Assembly: GCA_016169945.1 (NCBI GenBank)
Contig: JADLSH010000395.1
Span: 10,506,001 to 10,570,000 of the forward strand
Source: Trachythela sp. YZ-2020
Taxonomy: Eukaryota; Cnidaria; Anthozoa; Malacalcyonacea; Clavulariidae
Direction: 5' to 3'
Length of the DNA: 64,000 bases
Both the position numbers and the translations under genes were made by a program. The stretch's first letter is position 1, and each line of letters begins with the position of its first letter. This document shows positions 40,096-51,571 of the stretch, in pieces. A model generated the notes under the pieces. It ran no database searches. It saw only the letters and a program-made list of their open reading frames with translations, and was not told where the DNA came from.

Positions 40096-40146
40096 CACTT
40101 CTGATGTACACATGATGTACACATGATGTACACATGATGTACACTT
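40096..40146 (+). repeat. 11-bp tandem repeat ATGATGTACAC
   Basis: Four consecutive units. Confidence 0.85.
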
Positions 40147-40149
40147 CTG

Positions 40150-41520
40150 TATTAACACATATTAAAGCTTGCAATACACCTTGATGCACACTTCTTTAGT
40201 ATTTTAATCTGTCTAACACCAGACAATTCTATTTGTCACTGGTATTGTTTGGTACTACCAGTTAACTCATATTTACTTGAACAATAGATTTTTCTGAAAA
40301 ACCATCATCAGTTGTAATTTCAAATAATATTAAAGACATTTTGAAGACATTTTGAAGATAATGTTGAAAAACAATATATGGGCTTGATGGGTTCAAATAT
40401 TGAATTCAATATGTGCACCAGAGTATTCCATAAGTAAAATCATATGCTCTTGTTTTGGGGGTAAAATATAATATACAGTAGTTTAAATCAAATAGTTTTC
40501 AAAGGCCATCATTTACATTTTAACACACATAACTTGCACTATTACAAGCTCAATGTAAGAGGCAGCCCACTTCAAGGCAGGGCCACCCAGAGTAGATGAC
40601 AATGGGAGTAGTTTGCCCCAAACCTGTGATTAAAATGACCTGTGATTAAAATGACCTGCAACTAAAAGGGCCCACAGCTAAAAAGGGCCCTCAAAATAGA
40701 AATTATGTAAAATACGGATATGAAATATATCACTATGAATACTCAAGAGATGAAAATTGAGAATATTATTTACAAGATTAAAGATTACAGAATGTAATCC
40801 ATGCAGAAGTTCAAGAGTATATGAAAATCAGTGTTCTGGACAAAGCACATGAGAAATGAAAATAGCTAAGACCTGCACAAAAGTAATTTTTTCCCCAGGC
40901 TCTCAAATGTCTATGTGCCACCTGCCTAAATGAAGGAGTACAGTACAATTTAATATCATAAGAGGTGAATATTGACACAGGGGCTGTTCAGAAAATACAT
41001 GACAGTTTGGGGGGTAGGGGTTTTAACTAAGAGTCACATATTGACACAATGGGGTGAGGGGTATCAAACACTCACATGATGCTGGTGTTAATAACTGGGC
41101 TACTGGAGTACATAAATAGAATTTCTTGCAGAGATGTAAATCGTTATTCCTAATTACCACAAACAACCAATAGTTTGAATCCGGCATGAATTAGTGCTCG
41201 TGAAAATGAAGTTATGGTGACACTATAGATCTTGAGAGCTCAGTTTACAAAAACATGCAAAATAGAACTGTTAGAAAATGCGAACACATTACTGTAGTTG
41301 GCAGATGTGCATTTTTGATTAGAACTTCTGTCCATACCACTGAGAATTATAAATGTATTGTTAATAGTTAACCTGCACCGTAGCACGAGAACAAATGAAT
41401 AGCCTCATTAACTGAATGATAGATTTGTACTCATTCTATCTCGACGTTTTCTATTGGCCATAGGACAAACTTCATTATAATACTCTTAGCTCGCGTTTGT
41501 TGTTAGCAAATACTATTAAC
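40150..41520. other. repeat-like spacer, no gene recognised
   Basis: Contains CTGTCTAACACCAGAC (40208), similar to a motif at 61436, and a short doubled CCTGTGATTAAAATGA (near 40623). No open frame with a domain. Confidence 0.35.
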
Positions 41521-41527
41521 TCATTAA

Positions 41528-43850
41528 CTCATTAACTGGCAGACTGTTGCAACATTTCTACCCCTTTAACTGGCAAGCAATATGGCGAATTCTTCATTGA
41601 ATTTGTGGGCAATCATAAAATTGGCAATATCTCAAAAACATTTCTATAAAACTTTCTGATTTTTCGAATCAGACAAGAGTGATATATAATTAACCTAATT
41701 TAGTTTAAATGAGCTTGCATTCGTAAATAGATAATTAATATTTTTGAGTGAGAATTTTTGGTTTGGGTAAATTTTATATCACTAACATTTTGCCCCTCAT
41801 GACATCTAATATCTGAAGGGCAATATCTCCATAACCCTACATAAATGGCAAAAAAAATTTTAAATTACTGGGTTGGTACATATTTTTATTAAAACTAATT
41901 TTTATCTTTTAGGATACAAATTAGAAAATGATCAAAAATTAAAATAAATTATCTTGACCCTAGTCCAGGATCACATCTATAAGCCAAAACATAGTGATTG
42001 TACCTCCTCGAAGTTTTAAATTCACACAAATATATTTGATAAAACAAATAGTACAAGAATTTATCTGTTTTAATATAAACAAAGGATGAAAAGAGTGAGA
42101 AAAACGGGCATTTGGGGAGGTGTTTTTAAACCAGACTTCGACAACAGACATATTCAAACGCAATTTGCGGTGACAAAACAAAAAGCTGTTCATTTCTCTA
42201 CTCAAAGCACTAAAAGTCATCCACAAAGTGAAAAATATCTTAACTTTACACCAGGTAAGAACTTGTGTTTCTGTTGAGAAAACAGTGATTTTTTTTGTGC
42301 CCAAAATTTTTTGCACATCTGTAGTCTACTCAAAAGACAAGATAATGGTAGACAGCCGGCTTCTTTTTGAAATCTGGCTAAAAAAGCAAGCACGTTTTTC
42401 ATTTTGAAATAGGTCGTAAAAGAGAACAATCGTGTAAAAATACAATCTTCATACTCCAATGAAATGCACAATTTAATATTTAGGTGTTCTATATTGCTGT
42501 AAAATGATGAAATAAGGTCCTCAATATCTGGTTGCTTTTCAGACGGGAGTAAAAACGTAGCTTCCATATTTTCGCGCGTGCACTTTTGAAAAGATAAACA
42601 CCTCAAAGATATAGCTTTTATTTCACAAAATAACGAAATATCCCATGAGTATTATTAAAAGTCTTCTATTAAAACGATTTCATGATAAATAAGTGAACAT
42701 TGCGTCCGAAATAGCTGCTAAATACCGATTTTGGAAAGGGCATCAATTTCATTGCTTCCTGCAAAGGAAGCCATTGCAGCGAGGAACCGGCATTTTGCAA
42801 ACAGGTGTCCTGACCTAATTTACATCTTTCCCTTCAAGTGCTCAATGTGTAGTTCTTAGAAAACGAGTTTGCACTAATTTTATGATGAGCTTTATCGATT
42901 TAAAATTTTATGGGGATATAAAAATCCTTAAAAAACATTTTAGAAGCTTTTGAAATTGGCTGTCAAGTTTTTGAGAATTCGCACGCGGCAGACACCCGCA
43001 TTAATTCAATACACTGGTTTTAAGCCACAATATCTCTGAAATTAGTGGTCGTTTTAAGACGAAATTTACAAAAATAGATGGAACGGTCATTGTGGATCAT
43101 TCTACTTAGTTTTAATGTGATTTTACTAGGAGTATTCATGCCAAAAAGACGACATACGCACATAGTAGGTAAAATGTGTAGTGGTTTGAATACACTTTTG
43201 CGAAATTCACAACTTGGACAAGAAGACCAACAGAAGGGTTACGAAAACAGTCAAATAATGCCATAAACATGCACGAACAGTTCTTCAAAAAGGACAACTT
43301 TAAACTAGATTTAACCTGCTAAAATGCTGTCTAATTTTGGGAGTTTTTTAAAAACTTTTCTATTCAAAAACAGGCTCAAAAAAGATCGTATCTACTCACT
43401 TGTGTTTGGTGTTCGTGTTCCTTGTGATTTCCGACTATTATTTTCCATAAAATTTACAAAATACCCATGTTTTCGGCTCAAAAGCTTGCGAATGGATTTC
43501 GACAAGAACTTGACCAAAATTTGGACAAAATTTTCTGTGTTGAACTCTTGAAAATCCTCTTCTTTTTTGCCCTTAAAACTTGCTGTAAATTCCCTTCTTG
43601 TAACATATAGCCATTGCGTAAAGTTTTTGTAAAAAAATAGAATTTTAAACTTGAAAATCTTTGCGAGTTTTCGATCAATTTCCTCTCCCAATGTGTCGTT
43701 GGAAAGCTTGTGTTTCGCGTTCTATATTCGTATTGGTCAAACACGTGCTTGGCAATCATGCCCGGAAGTTGACATGCCAATCTAGGCCGCATCCGGGCGC
43801 ATTGCCAGTTACCCCCTTGCCAATTCCAGGGTGCATTGCCAGTTAATGAG
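41528..43850 (-). mobile_element. TTAA-flanked DNA element, copy B (inverted)
   Basis: Inverted relative to 13826-16223 and similar along its length, with the same CTCATTAACTGGCA ends and TTAA on both sides (41524-41527, 43851-43854). The left target carries an extra CTCATTAA. Frames shared with copy A (for example 42086-42277 against 15614-15408) follow from sequence identity. I see no transposase in either copy. Confidence 0.85.
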
Positions 43851-43859
43851 TTAAGTCAT

Positions 43860-44775
43860 AAAGGGGGCATTGTCAAAGGGAGAATTTAGGGAGTATGTCA
43901 TGCATAACATGGTAAACAGCGCCGGAACACAAAGTCTCAAAGCATGTCGGACTTGCGTTCTTGAATATATCATCTTTTAATTCTCTTTTTGTATTTAAGA
44001 CTTTTTTTATCTTTTACATAGACAAAAAAGTAATTCTTCATCGTTGTTAACATTATATTAATATATATTACACTTGCTGTGAATTTAAATGAATCATAGA
44101 ATGGCTTTTCTGTCTCTATATATGAATATATGTAAAATTCTCTTTTGCATATTGAGGCCTTTGTTTGTGTATTCATTTTAATAATACCGTATTATTAGAC
44201 ACATAGTTTTTACATTTGTCTGTATTTAATAGTATATTAATAAATACTGAACTTTAATAATACTGGGAATTTAAATTTTTAACATACAGTGTTGTATGCA
44301 TTTGCTGTTCCTACTTTTCTCTCATTGTGCTTTATATTAAATAATATATAAAATATTAAACTTACTGTGAATTGATATGTGTTTGTTGTTCCTATTCATT
44401 TCTATATAGAATATGTAAATGTTGCCTGTTTGGATGAGGAAGTGGACTTGAGTTGGAGCCTGACGGTACTCTGCTTATGAGTAGTTTGAAAGCCAATTTT
44501 GTTGATGGAAGTGGTCTTGCCTTCATGACAGATGAAGGAAGGAAGAGGAGTGTTGGATGGTAAATTGTTCCCATGTGATCATGCAAAAACAAGTTGCCCA
44601 AGTTAGCAGCGGTGCATCATGGCACCAGCTGTGGGAAGTTGACCCTTCCCCCTACTGTTATCAGAAGTAGACACCCCCTCCCGTAATACTGGTATGTAAA
44701 ATCTTGATGAACTTTGCCTGCTTTTATTCATTACAGCAGCCTGCCTTGTTATGTTTCTTGCCCCCATAGGTGGAG
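43860..44775. other. no gene recognised
   Basis: AT-rich; the small frames have no motif. Confidence 0.35.
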
Positions 44776-44779
44776 CGTT

Positions 44780-45746
44780 TTCTTACATTATTTTCTTCTG
44801 CAGTCCAATGCCCCATATATTAACAAGATTAACAAAATAATGGTTTTGGAAAGAAGCCCAACATTTCTTTTAAGCTTTTTTATTAAATATTACATGTGAT
44901 CTCTCTAAGACAAATTACAGTCAATTATAATTCCAAGATATTTAATAGACCTTTCCTGTCTAATATCAATACTATTAACAGAAAGATATGCTAAACACAA
45001 GACTTAAGGCTCTTTTCCACTCATTGCAAAAACCAAGTTGCAAGCTCGCTGCGAGTACTTTTATCCAATCAAAATGCTCGATAGTTAAGTTTAATTAGAT
45101 GCAAGCACTCACAGCGGGCTTGCGAGTTGGTTTTGCGATGAGTGGAAAAGAGCCTTTAGACTTACTTATGTTAAGTGAAGGCTTGTTGCCACATAACCAA
45201 TTATTTACTTTGACTAATTCTAAGTTGAGTTGATTTTCAGGTGAAATAATATTTTAATAAAATAGATTTGAATCGTCGGCGAAAAGATGAAAGTCGATTA
45301 TGTCCGAACAATAGTTGAAGTCCTTGGTATATAACAAAAACAATAGTGGACCAGGGACGGATCCTTGGGGTACCTCAAACTAAACAGCTTCTAATTCTGA
45401 GGAAACTTTGTTAACTATTGTAAACTGTTTTCTATTGGAAAGATATGAAAAAACCATTCTAAAGCAATTCCTCTGATACCATAAAATTCAAGCTTCTGAA
45501 TAAGGATGGCATGATTTACAGTATCAAAAGCTTTACTCAGATCCAGGAAAATGCCACAAGAGTAGTTTTTCTTTTCAATTTTCAAACAGCATAGTTTGTA
45601 GAATGGTTAGATCTAAAACCAAATTGTTTATTATACAAAATGTCATTGGATTCAAGGTAACTCATTAATCTGTGATGCATTAATTTTTCCAGAGTTTTAT
45701 TAAAAACTGAGAGGAGAGAAATAGGGCGATGAACGGTCCAGCAGCT
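44780..45746 (-). pseudogene. LINE reverse transcriptase fragment with a nested MITE
   Basis: Minus-strand translations give RPISLLSVFNKTLEKLM-like segments, KQFGFRSNHSTNYAV, NHAILIQKLEFYGIRGIALE, VPQGSVPGPLLFLLY and LFADDSNLF (catalytic ADD), all CR1/L2-like LINE motifs, with several frameshifts. After the MITE at 45007-45155 the RT continues into a 'RQERSIKYLGIIID' C-terminal segment. It abuts a DUF6589-like fragment at 45747 with no spacer. Confidence 0.75.
45007..45155. mobile_element. 149-bp MITE with TTA target duplication
   Basis: Inverted repeats beginning AGGCTCTTTTCCACTCAT with their complement at the right end, inner arms GCAAGCTCGCTG / CAGCGGGCTTGC, and TTA on each side (45004-45006, 45156-45158). 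A Harbinger-type duplication. Inserted in the LINE fragment. Confidence 0.75.
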
Positions 45747-46272
45747 GAATATATTTCATGTGTCCACCTCTCTAGTTGGTCCAAAACATCAACACAGTCT
45801 GAATATTTCTTTTCAACTTTCATCAACACTGGCATTGTGACAACTTCAGACTTTGTTGACATTTCTTTGGCATTGGTACAGTTGGTGGTTTGAGGTGTAT
45901 ATGATTCAAACATGGTGAATGCTGTGAAATGTTCAAACAAAAGTTTTGCAACAATTGCTCTGTATCAGCTTCTCATTTCTTTTAATTCTGCATCATTGAT
46001 ATTCACCAGGTCGTTGACATTAGAATTAATCCAGAGTCAGGTAAACATTTGTCAGGAACTCTGTTGAAGGCAATGCTCTCTAGCAACTGCATGTACACTC
46101 CGGTTTTGCCTCATATCATGTGCCCTTTCCTCTCAGTCAATATTATCTAGGACACACACAAACTTGTGGCCAGACTTCATCACCTCAGCAGCACGGTCAA
46201 GGAAATGCTTGCCAATGTCATCCAGAATTGTGTATTTCTTGGTGGGCTCAAGGCATAACCCATATTTATTCA
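45747..46272 (-). pseudogene. DUF6589-like protein fragment
   Basis: Minus-strand frames contain PTKKYTILDDIGKHFLDRAA, MKSGHKFVCVLDNID, then after shifts AFNRVPDKCLPDSG, LLFEHFTAFTMFESYTPQTT and VDVLDQLERWTHEIYSAAG. The 'VLDN.D' aspartate and the N.VP segment resemble DUF6589 proteins, a family expanded in cnidarians and fungi with unknown function. It has at least two stops and two shifts. The call rests on motif memory. Confidence 0.45.
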
Positions 46273-46319
46273 ACTCAGCAATACACTACAAAAGGACACA
46301 TTAGAACAGCATGATATGA

Positions 46320-46680
46320 GTAAAAATTGTAACATCAATGGTTGTACATGTATGACCATTTTATAGTCTATTGTTATTCAAAATTTAACCTGATGAATTG
46401 CATAGGGTGCAATACATGTCCAAAACATGTTTCCGATGTGTTTTTTTGTACAGCAACACACTCTCTGACATGACATAAAATGAATTGTTTTATGTTGTTG
46501 GAAATCTGACCAGTAGAAATATCTGACATCTTCTGTATAGCCCCCCTGCAATCGTTGCGGATAAAATAGCCATAAAAACTGCACCCAGATGTACTGTATG
46601 TGAATTAAAACACACTATAGCTAAATCTTTAGAGATTGTAAACTACATATATTCTATCTAGACATGCTGTCAAATGGTAG
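46320..46680. other. spacer, nothing recognised
   Basis: AT-rich, no motif. Confidence 0.35.
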
Positions 46681-46682
46681 AT

Positions 46683-47121
46683 AGAACCTCGAGGAAGCAT
46701 TCAAGAAAGTGTGCGAATTGTTTAAATTAAACGATCTCAATTTGTATAAAACAGAAGCCTTAGTGGAATTTTTAAAAAATGGAAAGGATTTGTTCATAAG
46801 TCTTCCGAACGGAGCTGGAGAATCTATTATTTATCTCGCTCTTCCAATTATTTTTAATACGATTTCTGCTCACATCATCGTTGTAGTGTCACCACTTGTG
46901 AGTCTCATGAGAGACAAAGTTAGTATTCTCTGACAGCTAGGCGTATCTTCAGTGAGTCTTAGTGACGTAAAAGAAGGTGATTTGAAGGATGTAGAAGGCA
47001 ACTTTTCTGTTGTTTATGGAACTCCGGAAGCATGGTTAAAACACCATTCCTACAGAAACTGGCCGGGCAGGAAGAGATGGAGGGTAGAGTGTTTCATTTG
47101 TTTTATACCAAGGGTTAAGCC
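46683..47121 (+). pseudogene. RecQ-like helicase fragment
   Basis: The frame reads FKKVCELFKLNDLNLYKTEA, then GKDLFISLPNGAGESIIYL and HIIVVVSPLVSLMRDKV: motif 0, Walker A and motif Ia of RecQ-type helicases. Walker A reads GAGES instead of G-x-G-K-S/T, so the ATP-binding lysine is lost. A stop at about 46932 is followed by LSDVKEGDLKDVEGNFSVVY. Motif II and beyond are absent. The terminal repeat of the 13.7-kb element starts 6 bases after its end. Confidence 0.6.
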
Positions 47122-47127
47122 ATGATG

Positions 47128-47629
47128 TATGGCGTCAGATTACCGCCAATATTCATGTTGATTTAAATTCAACATGTTTCTGATTTGTAGTAGAATTCAG
47201 CATTGAACATCTCAAATTCAACATACTGCTGCAAATTAACACTCGGCAAATTCGACATGTTTCTAAATTTGAAGTAAATTTGAATATTGATGCGAGCAAA
47301 TTTGGCATGCCGCTCGAATTTAACCTTCCGAATTCAACATGTTTATGAATTGAAGTAAATTTGAATTTTGATGTGGAAAAAAAATAGCATGGCGTTGGCA
47401 AATTGATGTTGAAATACACATCGTTTATTTGAATTGGACTATAGATATTTAACTCATTTCCAACATTGAAGTTTCAAAAGAGGTAGAAAACGAATCCTAC
47501 ATGAATTTGGGAAGTCAATATTGGCGGTGATTTAGCACCGCGTAAAATATCCGCCAATATTAATTACAGCCACATCGAATTCCCCCCCGGCCACGTAACT
47601 AGAGCCCAGGCTTTCTTTCTCGAAGCGCA
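47128..47629 (+). repeat. left terminal inverted repeat
   Basis: Contains CCGCCAATATT near the tip (47143), again inverted at about 47517-47527 and direct at 47550-47560. Three copies of AATTC(A/G)ACATGTTT are spaced through the middle. These are candidate transposase-binding repeats. The 88-residue frame in both TIRs is a by-product of their identity. Confidence 0.9.
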
Positions 47630-47685
47630 TGCTGCGTTCGGAGCATGCGCATGCTTTTTTATTCAAAGCAGAAAAACCTTTAAAA

Positions 47686-50600
47686 ATGAATCCAAATGAA
47701 ATAAATTCGACCAGAGATGCTCTTTTGGAAATAGCTGAACGATTGAGACAACAGGCGACAGGTCATCCTCGTACCCAGGGCATTTGCTCCCCATGAGCCA
47801 AATACCCTGGTATGAGCTGGTCACGTGACCCCCAGATTTTGGGTAAAATAGAATATTGTTCATTAGGGTCGGGGGAGTGAGTATACATTGTCACAACTAA
47901 TTAGAACACGCTATAAATGTAAACAATAGCCATTGTATCTTCAAAGTTACACAGCTCGCGTATGCACCTGGACATGTCAAAAGCGTTAGATACTCCAAAA
48001 AGGTTTTACAGTGCTGGTGAAAAAATCAAAGCTCATGCTGCCGTTTATGTTTAAATATTTGTGATGTGACTCACGTCAAAAAGTTATTTAGACACGCGAA
48101 CGCAAATATTCTAAAACTCCCTGAAGATTGTCTGGGCGATTCTCTCGTACGAGACCCAAATCTGCCTCAAAATATCTGCAGACCTTGCCAGAGACGGCTC
48201 TCTAATTATAAAACTTTTAAAGAGATCATCTCGAAAAGCCAAAACGTTTTAAAATCGCAATCGAGAGCGAAAAGATGCTCCGAGCCGTCGCCTTCAATAT
48301 TGCCAACAGCAAAGAGGGTCCAACAACAAGCAACTTCAAGTCGACGATCCCTTTCATTTTCCTCAAAAGAAATTACGGTAAGTTTGGGAAATTATAGTTT
48401 ATTAGATGTACTGTACATTTTTTTAGTTTAATCCTTTCTGTAAACTCGCTATGCGTTAAAGTAAAAAGTGCGTGCAGAGCCAGAAAATATAAATATGCTT
48501 GCAAAGCGTTTCGTTAGGCTTTGTTTGTTTTTACCATATGTCACCGTGGGTCTTTTTATTTTAAGTTTGCGGGTTTTGATAATTAGATACACTCGTATAT
48601 ACAAGTGTTAACTCATCATATCAAACGGAAGCGGCCATATAATAGACGCAAATTGGCTTTAATGCTTTTACGACAACTTCGTCCATAATAAAAACAAATT
48701 GCATTTTACCAAATCCTTTGTATTAAATAAACCTGATTTCATGTACATTTGTTATGCCTTATTGTATTTTCGTACATCAAATTATGTGTTAAAATGTCCA
48801 GTAAAAGAAAAAACAAAATTAAACCAGCTACCTGAATTGGACGAGATGAAGTAAAATTGTTGTACCTAACTTTTGTAATTGAATTGCCAAGCAATTTCAA
48901 ATTAGTCCCAACAACTATATCGAATGCTTTGGCTCTAAGATTAAAAAGTTATGATGATAAATGGTCGTAAATTGATACTTTACATTAGCTAATTGATTTA
49001 TTTTTTCGGCTTTGTTTTTAGCAAAATGAAGCAGTGTTGGGAGCAATTGGTAAATTAAAGATTTACCGTATCCAGTCGGTAAAACAGCGACAGTATCTCT
49101 CCTATTAAAAAGCGCCTCCAAACACTTTGCTTGTTTTGGCTTAAGATTTATATTGCTATATAAAACACTTTTGTTTACAGTGGAATAAAGACAAGACAAA
49201 AACATGTCCTCTTTGTTTGGATTTACATTCGCAATAATGGCGCCTGAATAACCTACTCGCACCTGCGAACAGGCTGGGAAGAAAACTAGAAAACACCTAC
49301 CCCCCCTTAGTAATATAAATTGTTTGGGTTCACGTGACCAGCTCATACCAGGGTATTTGGCTCGTGGGGAGCAAATGCCCTGGGTACGAGGATGGCGACA
49401 GGTGAGTCTATTTTATCAAGTATAAATCCTGACAAATACAGGCATATTACCATAATGTTAAATATGCGCACATGTAATATTAAATATGTATATACTATAT
49501 TCATCAAATATTCAACCACTGTCACATGTTTATATATCATAAATATTGATGCTTTATATATAAGGTATATATTTATAAAACCCTTGAGAGTTGTGTTCAC
49601 ACCAATGATGTATGTATGTATTATCTTAAAAAAGTATGATCATCATGTGATTGATGTCAGCATGTCTCAAACTATATCATCAGACATCAATCATGTTTTT
49701 TTAGATCAATGATGTTCAGAGGCAACCCGCATGACTTTTTAAAATTTATGCAGTCACGGGGGCCCACCCCGGATATTGGGATACTGCCAATCTCGAAGCT
49801 TGTGTGCAACTACAGTACACAAGCTTCAAAGGTTCTATTGCAATTATAGGTGGGGTTTAGACTGACATATGCTGCCCAGAATGTAGGGTAAAATACAATA
49901 GTGTTTTTGTGCATTTTCTCGATGTGTAACAAGTTTTGAGGTGGTTGGTGAATTGGGGTGCATATTTGCAAATTTTAGGGTTATTAAAAATGAACCAATC
50001 GGGCAAATGTGATATATATATTTTATTATTGAAGGTGTTGGTGTTGAATCAAATCAACCTGCAAATACAAATGGCACACCTGCCACAACAATGGTACCAA
50101 GTTCATTACAGTCGCACACTGTCCAATCTAGAATAGCCCTTTCGCCAAGAGTTTCCACCTACTGATGGTGTTAACGAGCACGGAGACTTTTCGGATATGC
50201 TGCAAGAAGCAAACCAAAAAAGGGTAAATCTGTGTCAAAACAGAAAGTTCAGACTTGCTCTCTCAAATTTGTATGTCTAGCAAGTGGAAACGCTGTTAAA
50301 CCTCCAACAACGGTTAAGAGAGAACCATATTGGCAAATGCAGGTCTTGGAGACTCAACTGTGTTATTCGATGTGGATGGCAATAGTTCGCATTTTCATGA
50401 GAAGATACTGGCAGCATTTCCCAAGCTTGGTTGTGCTGGTTACGAGTTGATGTTATATGACCGTACTGGGGAAAACCCATCATTTTGCAGTTTAAAGCCT
50501 CCTTATGTGCCCAGAAAATTGAAAGAAGTTGCAGGGCAATGTAAAATATATGTCAAGCCATTACAGAGAGACCTTATAGATGAAAATGAAGAGGAAGAAA

Positions 50601-51537
50601 CACAGGTGAAATTTTGTTTCAACATTTCCCCAGTTTAAATTTGCCTGATCATCAAGGATCTATTTTTAGAGTAATTTTAATGGATATTGCATAATCCTGA
50701 GGGATCTTTGGAATTTTTGCTCGAGGATCCTTATATCCTGAATGATCCTTACAGAGGATCCTTGAATGATTCCTTTCCAGGATATTTGAGGGTCCTTTTT
50801 TAGAGGACCATGCAACGCTTCTCACCAGGGAATAACATCAATTTCTCATCCTTCGGTTTCCCTATTTTTTTCCATTTTAGGATGTTGATGTTGTTGGTCC
50901 CATTATATCCTGCATTGAATGTGATGCTGCAGTTCCCATGAGTACCATTGAGGAACATCATCATTCTGTTCATGGTGGCCAACCCAAGGTACCATATACT
51001 GCAGTATGTAGAAGAAGATCTTATTGTTTCTGCTTGTTTAGTAATATTAGTGGTAGCATGGCTTTTGGCTTTAGCAGTAGGTTACAATTAAGTTCACAGA
51101 ATATTGATGTATTTTAATAGTGCAAAAAGAAAAGGCAAGAGCCTTGTATTTACAACATGTTGCAACAGGATGTTGGTGAAAGTTCAAGGTATGAAGATGG
51201 ATAAACTTGAATCTATCGAGAAAATAGTATACTTTAATTACTGATCCACTTGATATTGCTCTACCACACCAAAGTTAAGGAGGCTAATTGTTGTATGAAG
51301 CATGTTGCAACCAACAGGTGTCAATTAAAATGTGTAGATGGTGCTGTTTGCATATTTTTTTATTTTTAGATCCTATGAGGTTAAGGACGTATTGCAAACG
51401 TTAGTTCCCACAGCAAGCACCAATGAGATTGACTACGCCCTTTTTAATGCTGGTGGAAATGCTGACGTGGCAGCACAGCAGTTATTAGGTTAGTGTTACC
51501 ATTTGGTTGCTATCAAGTACAAAAACTTTGTTAATCC

Positions 51538-51571
<34 letters not shown>

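Larger units (their letters stand above)
47764..49394. mobile_element. nested 1.6-kb TIR element with 9-bp target duplication
   Basis: About 65-bp terminal inverted repeats starting CATCCTCGTACCCAGGGC, with one mismatch in the first 60 bases, and GCGACAGGT on both sides (47755-47763, 49395-49403). A 9-bp duplication is typical of Mutator-like elements, but no transposase catalytic domain is present. It carries a zinc-binding first exon on plus and a helicase exon on minus, which looks like both ends of a larger element with the middle deleted. Confidence 0.8.

Noticed and set aside
40096..40146. CRISPR-like or other spaced repeat array
   Set aside because: The units are directly adjacent without spacers, and the genome is eukaryotic. 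Same for 4249-4308 and 17779-17851.
47153..47419. 88-residue frame nearly identical to one at 60538-60804
   Set aside because: Both lie inside the inverted repeats of the 13.7-kb element. Their similarity is that of the TIR DNA, and the composition is not protein-like.
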